DNA of 9,861 bases from CAYJRW01 sp964372865 (GTDB taxonomy: Bacteria > Patescibacteriota > Minisyncoccia > Minisyncoccales > 2-12-FULL-40-12): positions 1 to 9,861 of the forward strand of contig CAYJRW010000020.1 of NCBI GenBank assembly GCA_964372865.1, in the 5' to 3' direction. The position numbers and the translations under genes were made by a program. The notes under the pieces are model-generated. The model did no database searches, was not told where the DNA came from, and worked only from the letters and a program-made list of their open reading frames with translations. Positions 4,682-9,861 of this stretch are shown piece by piece. Position 1 is the stretch's first letter; each line of letters starts with the position of its first letter.

Positions 4682-6171
4682 CAAATTTCGCCTTTTCTTT
4701 TTTCTTCAATATATATCGCCAAGGTATCGCCTGCCTCTATTCTGGCTTCCCCTTCTTGTAGTATTCCAACTTCCTCGCCTTTTGAAGCAAAATCAACATC
4801 TTTTTTATTTTTTTGAAGGTTCACTACTTTTCCTCGGCCCTCTATCTCGCCGCCTCTTAAAATTTCAATAAAAACACCCTTTTTAATTTGCCCCTCTGTT
4901 ATTTTCCCACCCACAATCTGGCGGTTCTTTTCAGTCAGAAAAACTATCAAAACCTTCATTTTCCCCAAGTCAGTTCTGACAATTTCTGGTTGCAGGAGTG
5001 TCTTTATATATTTACTGACCGCTTCCACTAAATCATAAATTATATCAAACTGCAGCACCTTGACCCTCTCTCTTTTAAAAATAGAGCGAGCCACAGGATT
5101 TATTTTAACTCTGAAACCCAAAATTAGTGCTTTTGTTTGCCGGGCGAGCGTAATGTCTGTTTCCGTGATTGCTCCTACTTCAGATTTTAAGAATTTCAGA
5201 GCCACTTTTTCTTGAGGCAGTTCTTTTAATATTTCTTCAACTGCCTCAAGCGAGCCTAGAACGTCTGCTTTTAAAATTAAATTAAGAAATTTTTGCTCAG
5301 TTGTAACAGTAGCTTCTTTTGACACTTTTTTCTTCTCTGCTCTTAAGTTGGCTTTAGCTGTTTGTGCATCGGGGAAAACTTTAAATTCTTCGCCAACTCT
5401 TGGCGGCACCCCAAAGCCAAGAACAGAAACCGGTTGAGAGGGGATAGCTGTTGAAAGGGGAACTCCCTGAAAGTCCTCCATATTTTTGATTTTCCCCAAA
5501 CTAGAAAAAGTGCCGACAATTTGCCCCGCTTTCAGCTCGCCCTGACTCAAAATTAAAGTGGCTACGGGGCCTCTTTGGCTGTCCAAGTAGGACTCAATCA
5601 CCACTCCTGAGGCCTGGGCCGAAACATCTGTTTTTAAATCCTCCATCTCTGCCACCAAAAGAATTAATTCCAAGAGTTCTTCAATGCCTTTGTTTGTTTT
5701 GGCAGAGACCTCAATGGTTGGCACTTTTCCTCCCAGATGCTCAACCAAAACTTCTTCTTTTGCCAGCTCTCTTTTTACTTTTTCTGGGTCTGACCCTGGT
5801 TTGTCAATTTTATTAACCGCGACAATAAAGGGTATCTCAGCTTTCTTAATGTGTAAAATCGCTTCTTTTGTTTGCGGTTTCACTCCTTCATCAGCTGCCA
5901 CAACCAAAATGGCGACATCCGCCACTTTGGCTCCTCTTTTGCGCATTTGGGAAAACGCCTCGTGCCCGGGCGTGTCAATAAAGGTAATTTTGCGGCCTCC
6001 TTTGTCAACTTGATAAGCGCCGATGTGCTGGGTTATTTCACCTCCAGGTTTTCCTTGAGGAACATTGAGTTTGCGAATAGATAGGAGCAAAGACGTTTTG
6101 CCGTGGTCAATGTGTCCCATAACCACCACTATGGGCGGCTTTTGAACCAAGTTTTGAGTTTTTGTTTCCAT
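4681..6171 (-). CDS. infB: Translation initiation factor IF-2, short form
   Basis: A 496-residue IF2, the GTPase that brings initiator fMet-tRNA to the 30S subunit. G motifs: G1 GHIDHGKT (19-26, Ile21 where Val is usual), G2 around GGEITQHIGAY (43-53), G3 DTPGHE (66-71), G4 NKID (120-123) and G5 SAK (156-158). Domains II, III and the fMet-tRNA-binding C2 domain follow (to about residue 490). The long N-terminal domain of E. coli (about 890 residues) and B. subtilis (about 740) IF2 is entirely missing, leaving only about 12 residues before the G domain. The start at 6171 is forced, because the next ATG is inside the G1 motif. The first 65 nt overlap the end of the DUF4446 gene, with no Shine-Dalgarno. 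Confidence 0.97.
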   Translation of the reverse strand: METKTQNLVQKPPIVVVMGHIDHGKTSLLLSIRKLNVPQGKPGGEITQHIGAYQVDKGGRKITFIDTPGHEAFSQMRKRGAKVADVAILVVAADEGVKPQTKEAILHIKKAEIPFIVAVNKIDKPGSDPEKVKRELAKEEVLVEHLGGKVPTIEVSAKTNKGIEELLELILLVAEMEDLKTDVSAQASGVVIESYLDSQRGPVATLILSQGELKAGQIVGTFSSLGKIKNMEDFQGVPLSTAIPSQPVSVLGFGVPPRVGEEFKVFPDAQTAKANLRAEKKKVSKEATVTTEQKFLNLILKADVLGSLEAVEEILKELPQEKVALKFLKSEVGAITETDITLARQTKALILGFRVKINPVARSIFKRERVKVLQFDIIYDLVEAVSKYIKTLLQPEIVRTDLGKMKVLIVFLTEKNRQIVGGKITEGQIKKGVFIEILRGGEIEGRGKVVNLQKNKKDVDFASKGEEVGILQEGEARIEAGDTLAIYIEEKRKGEI

Positions 6172-6571
6172 TGTTCGCTGAAAGCTTCGTTTTCATCTCA
6201 CGCCCTGCGCTCACTTCGTTCGCTTGGGCTATGGCTTGTTTTTCTTCATCTGACAATAAATATTTTGACTCACTCTTTTTTATGGGCTTTCCGTAGACCC
6301 GATTTCCTTCTCTGGTGTACAAACTTGTAATGACAAGGCCTGAGTCCTGGCCGTCAAGCAAAGCAATTGAAAAACTTTGGTCGCCTCCAACTTCAGAAAA
6401 AGGATTAAATCTGACAATTCCCACTTTTTGAACAAAAAAGCGACTTTCTTTTTGTAAATCTTCCAATTTTTTTGCAACCCCTTCAAAACTTTTTTCCAAT
6501 TCTTTGAACTGCGCTAAAATCTCCTTCAAATTTTTTGGTTCTGCTTTCTTTTTTTTGAAAAAATTAAACAT
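6107..6571 (-). CDS. DUF4446 family protein
   Basis: A 154-residue protein. A lysine-rich N-terminus is followed by a probable coiled coil (about residues 12-47) and the conserved core VGIVRFNPFSEVGGDQSFSI (50-69), ALLDGQDSGLVITSL and RVYGKPI (to about 112). This core is typical of DUF4446, whose function is unknown. The ATG at 6571 lies 8 nt after tRNA-Ser; the open frame extends further up only because it runs through that tRNA. The last 38 or so residues are outside the domain: they are encoded by hairpin sequence (6179-6195) and then by the 65 nt that overlap infB. The tail may be an accident of a lost stop codon, and stopping inside infB may couple the two genes. Confidence 0.85.
   Translation of the reverse strand: MFNFFKKKKAEPKNLKEILAQFKELEKSFEGVAKKLEDLQKESRFFVQKVGIVRFNPFSEVGGDQSFSIALLDGQDSGLVITSLYTREGNRVYGKPIKKSESKYLLSDEEKQAIAQANEVSAGREMKTKLSANNGNKNSKLGSKAAHSGGYGTH
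6179..6195. repeat. Triloop hairpin just upstream of the infB start
   Basis: TGAAAGC-TTC-GTTTTCA on the plus strand, a 7-bp stem with one wobble and a 3-nt loop. Its edge is 7 nt upstream of the infB ATG and inside the 3' end of the DUF4446 frame. The arms almost match the hairpin at 1827-1843. Confidence 0.55.
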
Positions 6572-6579
6572 AGGTGCTA

Positions 6580-6666
6580 CGGCGGGAGGAGGATTCGAAC
6601 CTCCGATACCCTTTCGAGTATAGTGGTTTTCGAGACCACCCCATTCGTCCGCTCTGGCATCCCGCC
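6580..6666 (-). tRNA. tRNA-Ser(CGA)
   Basis: Class II tRNA: acceptor GGCGGGA pairs TCCCGCC, anticodon loop CTCGAAA on GTGGT/ACCAC, long variable arm, T-arm GGAGG-TTCGAAT-CCTCC, discriminator G as usual for serine. CCA is not encoded. The DUF4446 ATG follows after 8 nt. Confidence 0.95.
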
Positions 6667-6670
6667 TAAT

Positions 6671-6741
6671 CGATGCGCGTGGTTGGATTTGAACCCCGCA
6701 CCAGAAACTTCGTTTCGGTACGGGGCAAGCCAACTAACTTA
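6671..6741 (-). pseudogene. tRNA 3'-end remnant split by a long hairpin
   Basis: Between tRNA-Ile and tRNA-Ser the minus strand reads GTTGG (6686-6682 region partner at 6734-6730), a hairpin, then TTCAAAT, CCAAC and CACGCGC-A. GTTGG, TTCAAAT and CCAAC would make a normal T-arm followed by an acceptor 3' strand. However, a 36-nt block separates the 5' T-stem from the T-loop. Most of that block is a hairpin: CCCCGTACC pairs GGTGCGGGG, and inside it GAAAC pairs GTTTC around a GAA loop (6694-6725). No matching 5' acceptor (GCGCGTG) is found. It may be a dead tRNA broken by a palindromic insertion, an old integration scar, or an unrelated structured RNA. Confidence 0.4.
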
Positions 6742-6813
6742 TGGGCATGCCAGGGATTGAACCTGGGACTTCCATTTTATAAGAATGGCGTTCTACCACT
6801 GAACTACATGCCC
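6742..6813 (-). tRNA. tRNA-Ile(UAU)
   Basis: Perfect cloverleaf: acceptor GGGCATG pairs CATGCCC, D-arm GTTC-AGTGGTA-GAAC, anticodon stem CCATT/AATGG with loop CTTATAA, T-arm CCAGG-TTCAATC-CCTGG, discriminator A, no encoded CCA. The anticodon UAU reads AUA directly. Most bacteria read AUA with a CAU tRNA modified to lysidine by TilS, so this is an uncommon solution. AUA codons are used here, for example codon 5 of rplS. Confidence 0.94.
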
Positions 6814-6831
6814 TTGCTCTAACCGCTGCCT

Positions 6832-6867
6832 GCCCCGTAGGGCGCTGAAGGCTCTCCTTCGGGGAGC
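6832..6867 (-). other. Hairpins between ftsH and tRNA-Ile
   Basis: GCTCTCC-TTC-GGGGAGC (plus-strand 6851-6867, one wobble) begins in the ftsH stop codon on the transcript and is followed by a GCCC/GGGC hairpin (6832-6843). There is no T-run, so these are more likely processing or stability structures than a terminator; ftsH and the tRNAs may be one transcript. Confidence 0.5.
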
Positions 6868-8744
6868 TACACGCGCTTGACTTTTACTTTGAGCGATTTT
6901 TTAATCCTTTTTGGCCTGGCAGCTTTCCGAGATTTAACCAAACTTTCAAACTCTTCCCTTTCAATCGTTTCTTTTTCAATTAGTGTTTCAGCAATTTTAT
7001 TAAGCAGTTTTCTTCTTTTGGTGAGAATTTTTGTTGCCTGCGTCTCAGCTGATTTTATAAACTTTTCCACTTCTTTGTCAATTTTAGAAGCCACCTCTTC
7101 AGAATAATTTCTTTGTTCTCCAATTTCTCTGCCCAAGAAAATCATTTCTTCTTTGTCGCCAAAAGAAACTGGGCCCAAGGGCGACATTCCGTATTCTTTG
7201 ACCAATTTTCTGGCTAATTCCGATGCTTTTTCCAAGTCGTTGGCAGCTCCGGTTGTCAACTCCCTGAATTTTATTTTTTCTGCGCAATAGCCGCCCATAG
7301 CAATTGCCATATCTGCCAGAAACTCTGTTTTGGTTTTCATTTTTCTGTCTTCTGTGGGAACTTTCAAGGTGTAGCCAGCAACCATTCCTCGGGATATTAT
7401 TGAAACCTTTCTGACTGGCTCAGCTGAAGGCAGAGAAGCAGCCACCAAAGCATGGCCTGCTTCGTGAAAAGCCGCAATTTCCTTTTCTTTTTTTGACAAA
7501 ATATGAGATTTCCTTTCAGGACCCAGCAGAACTTTTTCAATTGATTCCAAAAGCTCTTCTTGAAATACCTGTGTTTTGTTTTTTCTGGCTGCCAAAATGG
7601 CGGCCTCATTAGCCAAGTTTGCCAAGTCAGCTCCTGAAAATCCAGGGGTGCGTTCAGCAATCTCCCTTAAGTTAACGTTCAAAGCTAAGGGTTTCCCCTG
7701 GCAGTGAATTTTCAAAATCTCTTCTCTATCATTGACATCGGGTAAATCCAGAACCACCCTCCTGTCAAAACGGCCCGGCCGCAAGAGAGCAGAGTCCAAG
7801 ACGTCTCCTCTGTTTGTGGCTGCCAAAACAATGACGCTTGTGTCTCTTTCAAATCCGTCCATTTCCACCAAAATTTGGTTTAATGTCTGCTCTCTTTCAT
7901 CGTGGCCTCCGCCAATGCCTGCTCCTCGCATTCTGCCGACAGCGTCAAGTTCGTCCACAAATAAGATAGCTGGCGCAGCTTTTTTAGCCGTAGAAAATAA
8001 ATCCCTTACGCGACTCGCCCCAACTCCGACAAAAAGTTCTACGAAGCTGGAGCCTGAAGTATGAAAGAAAGGAACGTTGGCTTCTCCGGCAACTGCGCGA
8101 GCCAATAATGTTTTCCCGACTCCGCTTGGACCCAAGAGCAAAACTCCCCTGGGGATTCTGGCGCCCATAGCCAAAAATTTTTTTGGATTTTTCAGAAAGT
8201 CAACAACTTCTTTTAATTCTTCTTTGGCTTCTTTCAGGCCTGCCACATCCTTAAAAGTTATTTTTTCTTTTGGGTGGCCTTCTGCTCCAAAGAGACGGGC
8301 GCGGGCGCGCGTAAAATCAAATGCCTGAGTAACTCCTGTCCTTGCCTGCCTGAAAATGTAAAAGAAAAAAAGAAAAAAAATTAAAAGCGGAAGCAAAAAC
8401 CACAAAAGAGGTCCTAGCCAGACAGCAACTCCCGTTTCTTTTTTGGTTTCAATTTCCACTTTAGCCAGTTTTTCCCTGTTCACTTCCAGATTTAATAAGG
8501 ACTGTGAGAGCCCGATTTCTGTTTCTTTTCTTGATTTCGCTTGGCTCGCGTCTTGATACAAAATAGAAATATCATTGCCAGAAACCGTAATTTTTTTAAC
8601 TCTTTCCTGATTAATATCTTCCACGAGTTTGCTCAAAGCAATTTCCTCTATTTTTTCAAAGGGTTGGTAAAACAAAGAAAAAACAGCCGAAATCAAAACA
8701 AAAATCAGCAACACATAAACCAAATTTTTAGCGAGGTTCTTCAT
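6867..8744 (-). CDS. ftsH: ATP-dependent zinc metalloprotease FtsH
   Basis: A 625-residue FtsH, the membrane-bound AAA protease that pulls out and degrades membrane and unstable cytoplasmic proteins. Order of parts: membrane helix 1 (about 8-26), a short external domain (27-105), helix 2 (106-131), AAA module with Walker A GPSGVGKT (205-212), pore motif FVG (238-240), Walker B ILFVDELD (260-267), second region of homology NRGDVLDSALLRPGRFDR (311-328, Arg fingers Arg325 and Arg328), zinc site HEAGH (427-431) and the third zinc ligand Asp503 in GAANDLE. The tail is strongly basic (606-624). All catalytic residues are present. It begins the long minus-strand operon and is likely translated from a nearly leaderless mRNA. 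Confidence 0.98.
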   Translation of the reverse strand: MKNLAKNLVYVLLIFVLISAVFSLFYQPFEKIEEIALSKLVEDINQERVKKITVSGNDISILYQDASQAKSRKETEIGLSQSLLNLEVNREKLAKVEIETKKETGVAVWLGPLLWFLLPLLIFFLFFFYIFRQARTGVTQAFDFTRARARLFGAEGHPKEKITFKDVAGLKEAKEELKEVVDFLKNPKKFLAMGARIPRGVLLLGPSGVGKTLLARAVAGEANVPFFHTSGSSFVELFVGVGASRVRDLFSTAKKAAPAILFVDELDAVGRMRGAGIGGGHDEREQTLNQILVEMDGFERDTSVIVLAATNRGDVLDSALLRPGRFDRRVVLDLPDVNDREEILKIHCQGKPLALNVNLREIAERTPGFSGADLANLANEAAILAARKNKTQVFQEELLESIEKVLLGPERKSHILSKKEKEIAAFHEAGHALVAASLPSAEPVRKVSIISRGMVAGYTLKVPTEDRKMKTKTEFLADMAIAMGGYCAEKIKFRELTTGAANDLEKASELARKLVKEYGMSPLGPVSFGDKEEMIFLGREIGEQRNYSEEVASKIDKEVEKFIKSAETQATKILTKRRKLLNKIAETLIEKETIEREEFESLVKSRKAARPKRIKKSLKVKVKRV

Positions 8745-8753
8745 ATCAGATTT

Positions 8754-8782
8754 ATTTTAGCAAGAAATTTTTAAAAAATCAA
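8754..8782 (-). promoter_or_regulatory. ftsH promoter, nearly leaderless
   Basis: TTGATT (8782-8777), exactly 17 nt, then TAAAAT (8759-8754) preceded by TGC as an extended -10. The transcript should start near 8747, about 3 nt before the ATG at 8744, leaving no room for a Shine-Dalgarno. A palindrome (8796-8816) lies 13 nt upstream of the -35. Confidence 0.75.
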
Positions 8783-8788
8783 CTTATC

Positions 8789-8822
8789 GGGCTTTGTGCT
8801 AAGACCGTCCTAGCACACGCCC
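8789..8822. promoter_or_regulatory. Palindrome upstream of the ftsH promoter
   Basis: GTGCTA (8796-8801) and TAGCAC (8811-8816) form an inverted repeat with a 9-nt spacer, itself containing AC-C-GT. An outer GGGC/GCCC pair (8789-8792, 8819-8822) can extend it. It may be an operator for ftsH or a second hairpin backing up the terminator of the orphan gene. No T-run follows it directly. Confidence 0.45.
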
Positions 8823-8824
8823 TA

Positions 8825-8881
8825 TAAAAAGAAGAGAGCCCCTGGGGAAGATAAGGATGAGGCATCCTTTCCCCAGGGGCT
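8825..8881 (-). terminator. Strong intrinsic terminator of the GC-rich gene
   Basis: AGCCCCTGGGGA pairs TCCCCAGGGGCT (12 bp, 8837-8848 and 8870-8881), with an inner AAGGATG-AGG-CATCCTT hairpin (8853-8869) and a 4-nt bulge. On the minus strand the stem is followed by CTCTTCTTTTT. It isolates the orphan gene from ftsH downstream. Confidence 0.85.
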
Positions 8882-8921
8882 ATAGAACATAGGTGGGTAG
8901 AGCGAAGCGGGCGGGGCGGTG

Positions 8922-9686
8922 TTAGTCGCGGGGGCTCCCGTCGCGGTTGTACCGCGACGAGAAGTTGGACTCCATCAGCGCCTGCGTTCGCAGGAGCTTC
9001 TGGAGGGGCCCTCGCCCGTCCTTCAGCTCCGAGAGCTTCAGGACGGTGGTGCCCTCGGCCGGGGCGTCGGGGACGCCTGCCGGGTTATACACCCGGCTGA
9101 CCAGCATGCCGCCGGTCGTCGGGGTCAGGACGACCCCGAACGGCACCTCTCCGTCTCCGGAGCGGTACCTGAACCGGGGCATGCCCATGACGAGCGCGCC
9201 GTCGGGCTTGCGGCCCGACAGGAGCTGCTTGGCACGACCCAGGTGCCAGCCCGTGGGCTGGTAGCCGAGGCCGTGGGCGAGAGCCGCCCAGTCCTCCATG
9301 GCCTGCCGCACGCGCTGCGGCAGGGAGGCCACCGTTACCGGGAGCTTCCTCCCGACCGACGCGATCACGTCTGGCGTCGCGGCGACCGGCTGGTCGCCGT
9401 ACGTGACGAGCGCCGGGCCGGGGATGAACCCCAGTGACCAGAACTCCACGTCCCCGGACAAGGACTGGGCGTACAGACCGAAGAACGCGTCGTACTCCCT
9501 GACTCCTGCACGGGTCTCGGCAGGACCGGTGGTCTTCCCGCTGCCGGGAGCCGGCGGCGGGAGCTTCGGGAGCTGGAATGCCGGTTGGGAAGCCGGCGCG
9601 GCGGGAGCGGACGGTGCGGGCGGCGGCGGGGTCGGCTTCTGGCCCCCCCTGCCGAACGCCCCTGGTACTCCACTTCGCTTACTCAT
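8922..9686 (-). CDS. GC-rich orphan gene, unknown function
   Basis: A 254-residue protein that I do not recognise. Residues 1-60 are a flexible linker rich in Pro, Ala and Gly (PTPPPPAPSAPAAPASQ, then KLPPPAPGSGK). Residues 61-254 look globular, including YDAFFGLYAQSL, DVEFWSLGFIPGPALV, VRQAMEDWAALAHGLGY and VVLTPTTGGMLVSRVYNP; there is no signal peptide or membrane helix. The ATG at 9686 has a strong Shine-Dalgarno (AAAGGAGA, 5 nt before it), the only good one in the window. Counting one 60-nt stretch (9001-9060) gives 72% GC, against 37% in a stretch of ftsH, while its leader is AT-rich. With its own promoter, folded leader and terminator it is monocistronic. Codon bias suggests transfer or unusual selection. 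Reading frames on the other strand lack such signals. Confidence 0.8.
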   Translation of the reverse strand: MSKRSGVPGAFGRGGQKPTPPPPAPSAPAAPASQPAFQLPKLPPPAPGSGKTTGPAETRAGVREYDAFFGLYAQSLSGDVEFWSLGFIPGPALVTYGDQPVAATPDVIASVGRKLPVTVASLPQRVRQAMEDWAALAHGLGYQPTGWHLGRAKQLLSGRKPDGALVMGMPRFRYRSGDGEVPFGVVLTPTTGGMLVSRVYNPAGVPDAPAEGTTVLKLSELKDGRGPLQKLLRTQALMESNFSSRYNRDGSPRD

Positions 9687-9691
9687 TAACT

Positions 9692-9839
9692 TCTCCTTTC
9701 CTGGCAGGCCTGAAAGTTTAAGGGCTTTTGCCCACCTGCCAATTGGGTTACAGCTAACTGACTTCAAAAATTAAAATCAATTAGCTGTTACCCAAAAAGG
9801 AGACAAAATTAGTTTTTAAAGAGCTTTTTCTTAATTTTG
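9692..9839 (-). promoter_or_regulatory. Structured leader RNA with a three-way junction hiding the Shine-Dalgarno
   Basis: On the minus strand: P0, CAAAATTA (9839-9832) with TAATTTTG (9811-9804); P1, TCTCCTTT (9803-9796) with the Shine-Dalgarno AAAGGAGA (9699-9692); P2, TTGGGTAACAGCTAA (9795-9781) with its 15-nt partner (9757-9743), one A-A mismatch and a 23-nt loop; P3, TTGGCAGG (9742-9735) with CCTGCCAG (9708-9701), containing GGGC-AAAA-GCCC (9733-9722). P1, P2 and P3 abut with only one unpaired base (9700), forming a compact three-way junction. P1 would block translation, as in a translational riboswitch or thermosensor. It matches no class I know. Confidence 0.6.
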
Positions 9840-9840
9840 C

Positions 9841-9849
9841 ATTATATCA
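9841..9849 (-). promoter_or_regulatory. Extended -10 promoter of the GC-rich gene
   Basis: On the minus strand TGATATAAT (9849-9841) matches the extended -10 consensus perfectly. The -35 would lie at about 9869-9864, beyond the window. Transcription would start near 9834, giving a leader of about 150 nt. A TTGACA on the plus strand at 9851-9856 might belong to a divergent promoter leaving the window. Confidence 0.6.
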
Positions 9850-9861
9850 CTTGACATTCAA

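Noticed and set aside
6572..6733. N-terminal extension of DUF4446 by 54 residues
   Set aside because: It is a translation of tRNA-Ser(CGA) and the tRNA remnant, not protein-coding sequence.
8796..8816. CIRCE element (HrcA operator) upstream of ftsH
   Set aside because: CIRCE has TTAGCACTC followed by GAGTGCTAA. Here the half-sites are in the opposite order, GTGCTA then TAGCAC, and the consensus flanks are missing.
8880..9720. Assembly chimera with a high-GC organism
   Set aside because: The composition change falls exactly on the CDS, while leader, promoter and terminator fit together on both sides. It cannot be excluded without read coverage.
8919..9774. Long plus-strand open frames (8919-9437 and 9298-9774) over the GC-rich gene
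   Set aside because: High GC leaves few stop codons, giving shadow frames. Only the minus-strand frame has a strong Shine-Dalgarno, a promoter and a T-tailed terminator.
1..9861. CRISPR array, transposase, integrase or toxin-antitoxin module
   Set aside because: No regularly spaced direct repeats and no protein with such motifs were found in any frame.

Overview
The window looks like a piece of a small, streamlined bacterial chromosome, most likely from the Candidate Phyla Radiation (Patescibacteria, Parcubacteria-like). This placement is an inference. It rests on an IF2 of only 496 residues with no N-terminal extension, an HtrA-type protease with no signal peptide, a DUF4446 protein, an almost complete lack of Shine-Dalgarno sequences, and eleven tRNA genes threaded between housekeeping genes. 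Base composition is AT-rich, roughly 40% GC, except for one gene at the right end that is near 70% GC.

Layout: (1) 3-1025, minus strand: htrA-like protease. (2) 1026-1249: divergent promoter region sharing a 13-nt palindrome, then a heavily folded leader. (3) 1250-2573, plus strand: tRNA-Arg(CCU), Ala(GGC), Val(GAC), rplS, tRNA-Leu(GAG), Val(UAC), a Nudix hydrolase, tRNA-Phe(GAA). (4) 2697-3119, plus strand: a small three-helix membrane protein with its own promoter. (5) 3120-3438: no gene; palindromic repeats and a perfect bidirectional terminator. (6) 3439-4011, minus strand: membrane-anchored 3D-domain protein with its own promoter. (7) 8744 down to 4080, minus strand: one long apparent operon, ftsH, tRNA-Ile(UAU), a tRNA 3'-end remnant, tRNA-Ser(CGA), DUF4446, infB, rbfA, tRNA-Cys(GCA), tRNA-Leu(UAA), tRNA-Gly(GCC). 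(8) 8825-9849, minus strand: a monocistronic GC-rich orphan gene with its own promoter, a folded 5' leader and a terminator.

Most of the genes serve translation (L19, IF2, RbfA, eleven tRNAs) or protein quality control (FtsH, HtrA). Three coding regions (rplS, Nudix, DUF4446) begin 3-8 nt after a tRNA 3' end and have no Shine-Dalgarno, so tRNA 3' processing should release essentially leaderless mRNAs. The ftsH and htrA promoters also predict starts at or just before the ATG.

The strongest leads for something undescribed are: (a) the orphan GC-rich gene, whose leader can fold as a near-perfect three-way junction with its closing stem burying the Shine-Dalgarno; (b) paired changes at the tRNA elbow, A18 with G55 in tRNA-Gly and tRNA-Cys, and A19 with U56 in tRNA-Val(UAC); (c) tRNA-Ile with a genuine UAU anticodon; and (d) a set of perfect triloop hairpins concentrated at gene borders. 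No CRISPR array, transposase or integrase was seen.
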